A stretch of 64,000 nt of DNA from the NCBI GenBank assembly GCA_964016885.1, contig OZ024744.1, forward strand, positions 117,491,912 to 117,555,911, in the 5' to 3' direction. The notes under the pieces are model-generated. The model was given only the letters and a program-made list of their open reading frames with translations. It was not told the DNA's origin and did not search any database. Made by a program: the position numbers and the translations under genes. Every line of letters begins with the position of its first letter. The stretch's first letter is position 1. Positions 44,049 to 53,608 of this stretch are shown here, one piece after another. Source of the stretch: Eledone cirrhosa. Its lineage: Eukaryota; Mollusca; Cephalopoda; Octopoda; Eledonidae.

Positions 44049-45112
44049 TTTACGTCCGCTTTTCCCTGCTTGCAGGGGTGGGATGGGAACTGATTCTGGC
44101 TTGATTTCTACAGCTGGATGCCCTTCCTAATACCAACCTCATTTACAGTGAGTGCTGGGTGCTTTTTTGCAGTGGCACCTACACGACCACTTTGCAGTGG
44201 AATGATAGGGACTGGGATCCCTATCATCTCATTTCTACAGCTGAGTAAACTGGAGCAATGTGAAATAAAGTGTCTTGCTCAAGGAAACAACACATCACCC
44301 AGTCTGAGAATTGAACTCACAACCTTTCGATTGCAAGGCCAATGCTCTAACCACTAAGCCATATGCCTCCACATGTGGTGATAAAATAGGTATATGTTAT
44401 GTGAGGTGTAATGCAAAGCACTACACCTCAAATTAGATAGGTAATTTTCACTCAAGTGTTTTTATATTGTAGTTCGTATATAGATGTATATGTTGGTTGT
44501 AACTCACATGTATTAACCATAGAATTCTCTTAGTTTGAGATGTAATTTTTTTGAGTTAAGAGAATTCCATATAAGTCTTTCCTCATACATGCCTTATTGA
44601 TTGTATTGACTCCTGCATTATATACCCTTAACATTACCTGATCTCCAATGCTATGATATCTTATGTCTATCCTATCTTACATTTTTCCTTGCTTGTAACT
44701 TTTTTTTGCCTGTACTTTTTGCTTGTACCTCTGGCACTTTTCAACATTGCTCCTTGTAAATTGGGTTCTCTGAAGCATAACATTCTTTTAACTCCTGATT
44801 CTCTACATGATGTCTAAGACACTAATAACCTGAATGTTCTGAAGACTAGGATTTTAATCACCTGTTTAGACATTCCCTATGCTCTGATTCCAGACATCCC
44901 TATGGAAGAAACAATTGTCAGCAAATAAATGTATTAAACTAAGATTTGATTGTTTTAACACTTTGAATCTCGGCTCTGTAAAACACTTGAAAATTTGCAT
45001 TGAGCCTTTTGTCATACCGGTAACCGGCTAGTACCTAGTAGTACCCTACATATTTATAGTTGTATATTAAACATATATAAGTATAAATATTGTTATCTAT
45101 GTATCTAAAACA
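43506..45112. mobile_element. Foldback element FB2, about 400-bp arms, SINE in the loop
   Basis: Arms 43,506-43,914 and 44,577-44,966 are inverted copies (outer ends aaagtgttaaaa and ttttaacacttt; inner ends ctgaggaaag and ctttcctcat). The loop holds the SINE at 44,015-44,374. A related copy at 48,497-49,258 lacks both the SINE and most of the right arm but shares the outer 3' part (gtaccctacatatttatag, 45,040-45,110 here). Confidence 0.85.
44015..44374 (-). mobile_element. tRNA-derived SINE with the RTE-like LINE tail
   Basis: Read on the minus strand: tggttagagcattggcc (box A-like) and gttgtgagttcaattctc (box B-like), body, core (cactcactgtaaatgagg, gcatccagctgtagaaatc), then cttgcaagcaggg-type sequence and gcggacgtaaaatgatgatg, the same 3' terminus as LINEs R1, R4 and R7. 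This is the usual sign of a SINE mobilised by a LINE through a shared 3' end. The FB2-related copy at 48,497 shows the empty site (gagaggcatgtggtg near 48,985). Confidence 0.82.
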
Positions 45113-45420
45113 GAGAATGTTTGTCTGTCTGTCCGATCACTAAAACTCGAGAACCACCCAACTGATTGTTTTCAAACTTTACACATGTAATACTTATGGT
45201 CCTGTGAGTGTTTTGACAAAAAAATATTTCAAATTTTCAATGCCCTGGGGTCTGCATTAGGCGATTTAGCGATCTCTCTCTATAATTCTTAGTCTTTCTC
45301 TTTTTAGATAGATACATAGATATAACGTTGCGCCCTCATAATATCTGTCTGTATGCCTGACTGTCTGCATTACGTCATTATGATGCGGTGTGTGTGTGTA
45401 TATATGTATATATAGAGTGT
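45113..45420 (-). repeat. Unclassified dispersed repeat, family X
   Basis: Complement of the repeat inside 53,609-54,855. Diagnostic words on the plus strand: aaaactcgagaaccaccc, caaactttacacatg, gcattaggcgatttagcg. No coding potential. It may belong to a non-autonomous DNA element (Helitron-like is a guess). Confidence 0.6.
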
Positions 45421-45875
45421 GTATATATATATAGTGTGTAACGTTTTTCGAAATGTTTACTTCTGCGTTCACAGATTGATTTTTTTTAGTTTCAGAAGAT
45501 CCCGTTAAGGGTAAAAGCAGCGATTCTTTGCTTAAACTTTAATCTGTTATTTTAATATATATATAAATATATATATATAATTATATATTCGTGTACAGAT
45601 ATTTTTGCATACACAATAACAAAATATAAACAAAAGTATTTATTTCACGATAAAGTACTAATTTTCTTCGCACGGGAAAAAACCCTAGTAATCTATGACA
45701 AATTTTTTTTATAAGCACATAATGTAGACACCATCCCAAGGCCGAAGATAAATATATATATTACTAATATATATATATATATTTGTATATACAAATATAA
45801 CCTCGATTAGGACACATGATACACCTTCAACATTGGGTTTTATTAGATATTATTAATTTATCTAATTATCTAAAT
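45421..45875. other. AT-rich spacer with TA microsatellites
   Basis: Short TA and TATG runs (45,400-45,440, 45,555-45,590, 45,765-45,785); no gene recognised. Confidence 0.5.
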
Positions 45876-45876
45876 G

Positions 45877-46055
45877 GCGGTGAATTCGCAGTATCGGTAG
45901 AGGGTCAGACGCCATGCTTTCCAGCATCCCTTTATGGTCTGAGTTCAAATCCCGTCGAGGTTAACTTTGCCTTTCATCCTTACAGGGTCGATAAAATAAA
46001 GTACCAGTAATGTACTGGGTAATTGCTGGCCTTGTGCCAAAAGTAGAAACAATTT
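45877..46055 (+). mobile_element. tRNA-derived SINE, second young copy
   Basis: Same family as 13,342-13,540: cgcagtatcggtagagg, gagttcaaatcccgtc, gtaccagtaatgtactgg, aagtagaaacaattt. Its 3' tail is not ATT here. Confidence 0.85.
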
Positions 46056-46170
46056 ATAAGTTGGTCCAATAACACAGTGTTTTCACTATATCTGATTTAG
46101 AACACCCTGGTACTTAGCATCCATCTATTAAGACATCTTCTCATTGAAGATTACACCCAGGACACTCACC

Positions 46171-46173
46171 ACC

Positions 46174-46204
<31 letters not shown>

Positions 46205-46223
46205 CTTCTTCTTCTTCTTCTTC
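46171..46223. repeat. TTC microsatellite
   Basis: About seventeen consecutive ttc units. Confidence 0.95.
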
Positions 46224-46254
46224 TAAAGAGGCAATCTGGAATATATATTTATAT

Positions 46255-47000
46255 TGTATGTATATTCTTGTATCTACCCTGTTTATATACTAACAATAAA
46301 GATTCTAACTTCCTTGTTTCCGAAGAACATAACGTGGTTCAACCCTCCCCCCACAATGCCAAGGTTGCAACACCAATTAGGAAAACCTTCTTCAGACTTC
46401 TCGATAAACACTTTCCATTCCAACACCGCTACCACAATATCATCAACAGAAACACTGTTAAACTTTCCTACAGCACTAGATCCAACTTTGCACAAAACAT
46501 TGCTTCATCTAACAATAAAAAAACTCCTCTCTAACAGCAACAACAACGATATTAGCGGTGAGCAAATTAAGAGTTGCAATTGTCTGGATAGATCATCGTG
46601 CCCCCTCAACAATAGATGCCGAGAACGTAACGTGGTCTACTAGTGCAATGTGAGGATGGAACATTCCAACAAGGCCTACATCGGATTAACCACCTGCGAG
46701 TGTAAGACCCGATACTGCAAACGCCAACATTCATTTAGAAACCTGGTCCGGCAACACATGACAGCACTTTCTGGTGATATTTGGGACCTCCAAGACAACA
46801 ATATTACCTACAACTAAGTTGGAGTATACTTACTCAGGAGGATGCCATCCGTGCAATTTATGATCAGAGGAAACGATCCAAATGCTGTTTGTAAAGGATC
46901 AACTCTTAAACAAAAAGGATGAACTTGTTACCTAGTGTAAACACAGAATACATAGGACATATCTTACCTTCAGACCCCCTCACGACCCAGGTGGGTAGAC
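46255..47000 (+). mobile_element. Penelope-like fragment P4
   Basis: The linker (VKLSYSTRSNFAQN-type reading across frames) is followed by CNCLDRSSCPLNNRCRERN (about 46,577-46,635), a stop, then AYIGLTTCECKTRY near 46,675, i.e. the Cys cluster and GIY-YIG start. Same family as P5 at the end of the window. Nuclease broken by stops at about 46,641 and 46,816. Confidence 0.75.
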
Positions 47001-47192
47001 CTCGGCTGTATCTCTTTCCAAACTAAGATAGAGGAAACCCCAAGCATACTTAGGTAGAAGTAGAGATTTTTTCTTTCTTTTTCCTTCATTAGTTACACAC
47101 TCTAATTACACTTAGGCGGATCTTTGCATATCTACATTATTATATTGTTTCTATTCTTCCTTAGATTAACCCAAATATTTTCACTCCTGTTA

Positions 47193-47288
47193 AATGTTTT
47201 TCATGGTCTTCCTCTACTACGTCTTCCTTCTACTGGGATTTCTTGGCACTTCTTTACCCAGCGGTCATCCTCCATGCACATCACATAG
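47193..47288 (-). mobile_element. RTE-like LINE fragment R5, about 95 bp
   Basis: Nearly identical to 48,140-48,236 within R6 (catggtcttcctctactacg). The two pieces lie 950 bp apart, so this may be a local duplication. Confidence 0.75.
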
Positions 47289-47390
47289 CTATGGTTTTTT
47301 TCTTGGGTGTATCATTATAAAAGAAAATACTAGTAAAATTACTGTATTGAGGTACCGTTCCTGTGCATTAGGGTAACTGATAACTAAAGG

Positions 47391-47573
47391 GTGGTGGATT
47401 GGGAGTATCAGTAGAAGGTCGGACGCCATGCTTTCCAGCATAGTTACGTCCCTTTACGGTCTGAGTTCAAATCCCGCCACGGTTAACTTTGCCTTTCATC
47501 CTTACGGGGTAGATAAAATAAAGTACCAGTAATGCACTGGGTATTTGCTGGCCTTGTGCCTAAAGTAGAAACA
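47391..47573 (+). mobile_element. tRNA-derived SINE, third young copy
   Basis: Same family as 13,342 and 45,877 (ggattgggagtatcagtag ... agtagaaacaattattt). Its last 22 bases are repeated after an A-rich run at 47,600-47,625. Confidence 0.87.
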
Positions 47574-47992
47574 ATTATTTCTTTAAAAAAAAAAATAAAA
47601 AAGTAGAAACAATTATTTCTTAGGAATTTAATTAGCATTAATATCTATATTATCTACGCTTTGCTCCTTAACTAACTGTTAAACCTGGCATACTTACTTT
47701 CACTCTAACAACCCCCCTTAATTCTCAAATGCTGAATTTACTTTCTTACCCCTATTAGAGATAGTTGTAAAGATACCCTTAATGACTGACTGGCCTGGTA
47801 CCCACAGGTCAGAATGTTATCTTACTCCCTCCACTTTCTTCTACTGGCCAGTACATAACATAATATATATATATGTATACATGTGTGTATATATGTGTAT
47901 ATATAAATATATATATCATCATCATCATTTTATGTACACATATATATATACACACACACACATATATATATATACATATACACATATGTATA
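47574..47992. other. Spacer with simple repeats
   Basis: A-rich, then TA/TG/CA microsatellite between 47,860 and 47,992 with an isolated ATCATC run at 47,916. Nothing else recognised. Confidence 0.5.
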
Positions 47993-48368
47993 TCATCATC
48001 ATCATTTTACATTCGCTTTTCCCTGCTGACAAGGGTAGGAAGGGTCCTATTCAACACAGCATCTCTCCACTTGTCATGGTCCTTCGTCATCTCCTCTGTG
48101 AGTTTCAGCGATCTGAGGTCTGCTCTCACCACCTCCGCCCATGTTTTTCATGGTCTTCCTCTACTACGTCTTCCTTCTACTGGGATTTCTTGGCACTTCT
48201 TTACCCAGCGGTCATCCTCCATGCACATCACATGTCCATACCATCTCAGTCTTCTCTCCTGCACACCACAACTTATCTCTCTTATACCCAGTTTCTCTCT
48301 CAACACATCCATGCTTTGTCGTTCACGCACATTGACAGTGCATACCCAACAGCATGCTTGCTTCATTT
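47993..48368 (-). mobile_element. RTE-like LINE 3' fragment R6
   Basis: Reverse strand, 3' terminus at 47,993 (CAT run, then attttacattcgc). Encodes part of the C-terminus (LRWYGHVMCMEDDRW, GRRSRGRP). It is followed by a long TA/TG microsatellite up to 48,492. Confidence 0.78.
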
Positions 48369-48450
48369 CTTATATACATGTGTATATATGTGTGTGTATA
48401 TATGTACACATGCAGATACATGTGTATGTACATATGTGTGTGTATATGTA

Positions 48451-48492
<42 letters not shown>
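48369..48492. repeat. TG/TA microsatellite
   Basis: Mixed tatatgtg and TA dinucleotide repeats. Confidence 0.85.
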
Positions 48493-48496
<4 letters not shown>

Positions 48497-49258
48497 CAAA
48501 GTGTTAAACAATCAAATTTTAGTTTAGAACATTTATTAGCTGACAATTGTTTCTTCCAGGGGGAAGTCTGGAATCATCGGAGCATAAGGAATGTCGAAAA
48601 CGTGTAACTAGAATCCTAATCATTTAGAACATTTAGGGTACATAGTTGTTATTAGTGTCAAAGGCATCATGTGGAAAGTCAGGAGTTAAAAAGATGTTCC
48701 GCTTGAAATAACACAATTACAGGCAGCACAGGTTGGAAGTGTAATAGGTATAAGTAAAAGTAAAAAGCACAAGCAAAAAAAAAGCACAAGCAAAGAAAAA
48801 AATCACAAGCAAAAAAACACAGGGAAAGAAGTTATAAGCAAGGACAATTGGTGTACAGTGCAGGAGTCAATAAGGCATGTATGAAAGAGTTATACTGCAG
48901 TTGAAATAAACATATTTTGTGTGGGGTGTTAACGCATGTTATATTTGTTATAAACATTTAAGGTAGTGTGCAATTTGTTAGAGAGGCATGTGGTGATAAT
49001 GTAGGTATTTGTTATGTAAAGCACGTGATAGAGTTTGTTATGTGATTTTCATTTAAGTGTTTTTGTGTTGTAGTTCGTATGTATGTGTATGCGTTGTTTG
49101 TTACTCACAGCTATTAACCATGGGATTATTTTGAGTCGTTTATAGTCAATAGGTGTTTGTTTGTTAAATGTAAATTCTTCCGAATTACTGGCCATGTTGT
49201 TAGTACTACCCTACATATTTATAGTTATATCAAACATATATAAATATTACTATCTAGA
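48497..49258. mobile_element. Deleted relative of foldback FB2
   Basis: Left-arm part (caaagtgttaaacaatc ... ggcatgtatgaaagag) and loop are similar to 43,506-44,520, but the inverted right arm is nearly absent and the SINE is missing. It ends with the shared taccctacatatttatag block and touches FB3. Confidence 0.75.
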
Positions 49259-49266
49259 TATATATA

Positions 49267-50085
49267 TAAGAAAGTGATTCAAATATATTCATACACAGAT
49301 AAGTGTGCACTAAGACATATCAAAACATAGAACTAGAGACAATCTACACTGAAAGTAAGACTACATAATTCGTTGAGTATCTTATTAAATTGAATTTTAA
49401 AAAATTAAAACAAAATACCTGATAATGATCAAATATATTTCCATCATATGTATTCTCCACAAAATCAGAATAGATTTCACTAGATAATGGTGAAATTAGA
49501 TATTTTGAAACCGATCATCAGTGAGGGAATTTCAAAATCATCTAATCTCACTCAATCCAGTGTTGAAAGTGGCTAAACGTACATGGTATCAATACATGAA
49601 TTTTAGTACTCGTAACGACATGAAGGATTCTCGTTCGCTAGAAATAGCAGTCCAACCTCTCGATGATAAACAGCTCACCACATAAGGAGCAGACATATTA
49701 TTATTATTACTTTCAAAGTAAAGTGTGTCATGAATGATACAAAATCATGCGAGTGTTAAAATTCATGTATTGATACCATGTACGTTTAGCCACTTTCAAC
49801 CCTGCATTGAGTGAGATTAGATGATTTTGAAATTCCCTCACTGATGATCCGTTTCAAAATATCTAATTTCGCCATTACTTGGTGAAATATATTCTGATTT
49901 TGTGGAGAATACATATGAGGGAAATATATTTGATTGTTATCAAGAATTTTGTTTTAATTTAAAAAAATTAAATTTAATAAGATACTCAACAAATTATGTA
50001 ATCTTACGTTCAGTACAGATTGTCTCTAGTCTTAAGTTGTGATATATCTTATGTGTGTATGGATATATTCCAATCACTTTCTTAT
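49267..50085. mobile_element. Foldback element FB3, about 340-bp arms
   Basis: Arms 49,267-49,612 and 49,749-50,085; outer words taagaaagtgattc and caatcactttctta. The 136-bp loop holds attattattactttcaaag and tcatgaatgatacaaaatc, and the complement of this piece recurs just outside the right arm at about 50,140-50,200, giving a second, nested inverted repeat. Confidence 0.87.
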
Positions 50086-50341
50086 GATTAAGGCTCGATT
50101 TTATTCTCTGAATTCTATCTTGAGCTGTTTTTAGAGACAAGACATATGTTTGATTTTGTATTCATGACACCCTTAACTTTGAAAGTAATAATAATAATAA
50201 TATATATATCTATCATCATCATCATTTTATGTCTGCTTTGGAATTGGGTAAGGCTGCACAGCCCCACTTTCCGCCATGGCGATTGGACTGTATGCCCTGC
50301 TTTCCAGGTTACGCTTTGCCACTGATATATATATGTATATC

Positions 50342-50372
<31 letters not shown>

Positions 50373-50385
50373 TGACGATGACGAC
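50086..50385. other. Flank of FB3 with a LINE tail fragment
   Basis: Holds the complement of the FB3 loop (50,140-50,200), a CAT run with attttatgtctgc (50,209-50,235), which is the last few bases of an RTE-like LINE or its SINE in reverse, and TA/TG repeats up to 50,372. Confidence 0.5.
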
Positions 50386-50388
50386 GAC

Positions 50389-51853
50389 GACGATACGTAT
50401 GACCTTAGCAACCTGTGCCCTACAAGACCAGCAAGCGGCAGACCACCTACCATTACCTCAATGGCCAAGAAAACCCACACAGAAAGATGGAACGGGTGGA
50501 CCAGAGCCATACGGACCCCAGAAAACCACGATGAACTAAAGAAAATGATTGCACATGTGGTGGGAGCCAGTATAAAACTAACCCTTAAGGAACATATGTT
50601 CAAATTTAATGGGAAAACATATGCCCAAGAGGAGGGAGCAGCCATTGGTGTTAGCATTGCAGGTGACATAGCTAACCTATTTATGGTATGGTGGCACAAT
50701 AAACTTAAACTTAAACTTAAAGAACAATTAGAAGACAGCAGCCTCTTAACCCTGATAATGTACTCCCGCTACGTTGATGATATAAACATCGTAGTAAAAA
50801 CACCCCCACTAGAGAACAGTCAGGAATTAGAGAAAAACACAATGGAAAGCATCCAGCAAATAGCTAACTCCATCTACCAGAGTATTAGAGTTACTATAGA
50901 CTAGCCAAGCAAACACTCCAACCATCGATTACCTGTACTAGACACAGAGCTCTGGTTAGAAACCATTAATAACAAAAAACAAATCCTCCATTCCCATTAT
51001 GCCAAACCCATGACTTCCAAATATCTGATCCACCGAAACTCGGCTGTTTTGGATCACACCAAAATCAACATACTGATTGCGGATTTAGTACGGGTGATGA
51101 GAAACGTGTCCCGCATGTGCAACCCCAAAGAACTAGAGAGATACATACAACACTTCATCCACCGTATGCAGTTCTCTGGTTACAATCAGAGAGATAAAAT
51201 CAGAGTATATAAAGGAGCCAGAACCAAATGGGAAAAAATGGTAAATAATGATACAAATGGGACCTGCTCCTTGTATAGGAGCAAATTTTGGAATAGAATA
51301 GAAAGAACTAGGAATAAGGGTAATAGAATAAACTCATGGTATGATAGCAATAAATACCAGAGTGTAATGTTCATCAATACAACCCCTAGAGGTGAATTAG
51401 CTTACAAATTTAGAAGGGCCCTAGATAAACTTAAACTTAATATTAAGATAGTAGAAAGACCAGGTACCTCCATAAAAACACTTATTAATAATACATACCC
51501 TTTTCAAAGACCTCCCTGTATAGATAAGAAATGCATAATCTGTAAACTAAGCCCCCATATTAACTGTAAAACTAGAAACAGTATATAGCGTAAGATGTAC
51601 TGAAGGACAATGTAAAGATAAGAATATAGTGTACATAGGTGAGACAGCTCGTAGTATAGGAGAACAGTTAAATGAACATTGGCGAGAGTTTCAAGATAAA
51701 AAAGCATCATCAATACTCCGCCAACATGCTAAAATAGAACATAGGGGCAAATTAGAGAACATAGAAATAAAAATAAAATCTACACACAGAAAAGACACAA
51801 TGTTTAGACAAATCACAGAGGCAATAAACATAAATGAACTCCAACCAAAATGA
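50389..51853 (+). pseudogene. P6 polyprotein: Penelope RT plus GIY-YIG endonuclease
   Basis: Frame 1 covers 50,389-50,901: KFNGKTYAQEEGAAIGVS (motif B type) and YSRYVDDINIVV (motif C; YVDD at 50,770-50,781). An in-frame TAG at 50,902-50,904 stands where P1 has Tyr. The same frame goes on to 51,588: NHRLPVLDTELW, LVRVMRNVSRMC, SWYDSNKYQSVMF, KKCIICK. A frameshift near 51,583 leads to the nuclease, VYIGETARSIGEQLNEH (51,629 onward), ending NINELQPK. In Penelope-like elements the RT copies RNA at a nick made by the GIY-YIG domain. The Cys pairs before YIG (CIICK, RCTEGQCKD) fit the zinc-binding linker of the family. Confidence 0.85.
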
Positions 51854-52096
51854 AATAGAAAATATGAATGGAATAGCAACATCACAACTTACAATTAAGG
51901 ACAAAATGAAAATACACACACACATAGAACAAACAACCAACCAGTAACATGTAAATAAAAAAATAAGTAAACACATAAAATCACACACAGACACTCGGAT
52001 GTAACACATGTGCAAACTAAGCACACAACACACACACAAACAAGATGGCGTAGGACAGAACAAAGGAGAGGCACAAAGCAGAGAAAAGAATCTCCA

Positions 52097-52139
52097 GTCA
52101 CTGAAGAGGTCACAGAATGTGTGACGAAAGAACTTTGAC
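52097..52139 (+). ncRNA. Candidate type I hammerhead ribozyme in Penelope 3' region
   Basis: Core ctgaaga at 52,101-52,107 fits the CUGANGA box. Stem II gtcaca/tgtgac (52,109-52,114 with 52,120-52,125, loop gaatg) is followed by gaaa (52,126-52,129). Stem III is minimal (A52129-T52134, G52130-C52133, loop AA). The predicted cleavage site is after T52135 (CUU). Stem I is gtca (52,097-52,100) with tgac (52,136-52,139). An unpaired G52108 between the box and stem II is atypical. Hammerheads with very short stem III are known from Penelope-like elements, which supports the call. Confidence 0.5.
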
Positions 52140-52200
52140 AATATATGAACAACCGTCCGGTTGTGGAGCCAACCAACCAACCGGAAATATATAAATTTTT

Positions 52201-52362
52201 TTAAGAAATTTTTTGAAAAAATTTTTTAATTTATAATAAATTGGAGTGAAAGCAACTGGTGCGTGTGTTTCTTATTGGCAACATGACCCTCCCAAAGTAT
52301 AACAATATCGGTTTCAACACACGTTTTCAGATAAAGAATCTTGCTAAACAAATTCAGAAACG

Positions 52363-52394
<32 letters not shown>
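52201..52394. other. AT-rich end region of P6 and TA repeat
   Basis: Poly-T/poly-A interruptions (52,195-52,235), some unique sequence and a TA run (52,366-52,394). It may be the last part of the P6 terminal region. Confidence 0.4.
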
Positions 52395-52398
<4 letters not shown>

Positions 52399-52493
52399 GT
52401 AGTAACACAACAGTTAGTTCACCATACCGAGAACAATTGTTTCACCTTATCAATTGCTCTCGGTATGGTGAACTAATTGTTGTGTTACTACTT
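52395..52493. repeat. Near-perfect hairpin with about 43-bp arms
   Basis: Left arm 52,395-52,439 (agtagtaacacaacag ... gagaacaattg), right arm 52,451-52,493 complementary, loop about 11 bases. It could be a minimal MITE or the joined ends of one. Confidence 0.85.
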
Positions 52494-52585
52494 CTACGAA
52501 ACTTGTCCCATGGACTGAGTGCTCTACCATTAGGGATATTACCTTCCAGTGTACCACCTCTCTCTCTCTATATATATATATATAC

Positions 52586-53136
52586 AAAATTAAATTAAGG
52601 GTTGTCATGTCTGAGAGACATGCGCCATATCCACTGCAGAATAAGCTCAAAGATTCCAATGAATAGATCCAAGCATTTCATATCAACTAGATGACACTGT
52701 GCGATGTGTGTATTTTTTTAAAATGCCACACGGGGTTCGAGTTATTCACAGATTTGCATTTGCTTTGTAAACACGGATAGTTGTATTTTCTCCTTTGGTG
52801 ACCATCCAGGATTTGACTGCTGTGATTTACCGATTGATGGTGAAATATATTTTTTATTTAAAGAAATATATACAAAGGAGATTAATCATTAAAAGGTATC
52901 TATATTTGAAGTTCTAGTTAAACATTAATTGGTTACCCACCTAGCTGTGTGTGCTTACCTACTTTACAAATTATTCCCTGTGATTGTTCCATATGTTTAT
53001 TTTATATATATATATATATGTCAATCTATTTCTAGTTGATATAAAATGCTTGGATCTATTTATTGGAATCTTTGAGCTTATTCTGTAGTGGATATGGCGC
53101 ATGTCTCTCAGACACGACAACCCTTAATTTAATTTT
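52586..53136. mobile_element. Foldback element FB4, 105-bp arms
   Basis: Arms 52,586-52,690 and 53,032-53,136 (ttaagggttgtcatgtc versus gacacgacaacccttaa). The loop (52,691-53,031) is partly repeated directly at 53,230-53,520 (gctgtgcgatgtgtgtat, ccatccaggatttgactg, gaagttctagttaaac), so a second, incomplete copy lies next to it. Confidence 0.82.
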
Positions 53137-53536
53137 GGATATATATACGGCCCCTTAATTGTAGAGCTAACTCAGTTGAATGGACTCGGCTGCTATTTCT
53201 AGCTGTCGATAATCCTATTCACGCCACTGGGATGACGCTGTGCGATGTGTGTATTTTTTTTAAATGCCACACGTTGTTCGAGTCATTCACAGATTTGCAT
53301 TTGCGCTTTGTAAACACAGATAGTTATTTTCTTCTCCTTTGGTGACCATCCAGGATTTGACTGCTGTGATTTACTGATTAATTGGTGAAATATATACAAA
53401 GGAGATTAATCATTTTAAAAGGTATCTATATTTGAAGTTCTAGTTAAACTTTAATTGGTTCCCTGTGATTGTTCCATATGTTTATTTTATATATATATAT
53501 ATGTCAATCTATTTCTAGTTGATATATATATATATA
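53137..53536. repeat. Partial second copy of the FB4 loop
   Basis: A short unique lead (ggatatatatacggcc, ttagctgtcgataatcc type) is followed by a direct repeat of the FB4 interior from about 53,230, ending in a TA run at 53,525-53,540. Confidence 0.7.
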
Positions 53537-53608
53537 TATATTTGAAAAAAAGGAAAAGAATGATTTCACTTGTAGTGCTAAATAATTTGATTTAATTTTA
53601 TAATATTA

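Larger units (their letters stand above)
50386..52200 (+). mobile_element. Penelope-like element P6, best-preserved copy
   Basis: RT from the palm onward, linker, Cys motif and GIY-YIG nuclease, followed by about 350 bp of 3' non-coding sequence that holds a candidate hammerhead ribozyme (52,097-52,139) and a small hairpin (caaccgtccggttg). The 5' part of the RT is missing. Only one in-frame stop and one frameshift separate the coding parts, so it is fairly young. Confidence 0.85.

Noticed and set aside
44290..44372. tRNA gene (minus strand, box A and box B-like words)
   Set aside because: It is the head of a SINE with a body and LINE-type tail; no full cloverleaf could be drawn.
49500..49560. 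Second hammerhead candidate around cactgatgatc / gatcatcagtg in FB3
   Set aside because: The CUGAUGA word is present but no GAAA box and stem III with a cleavage triplet follow in a workable arrangement.
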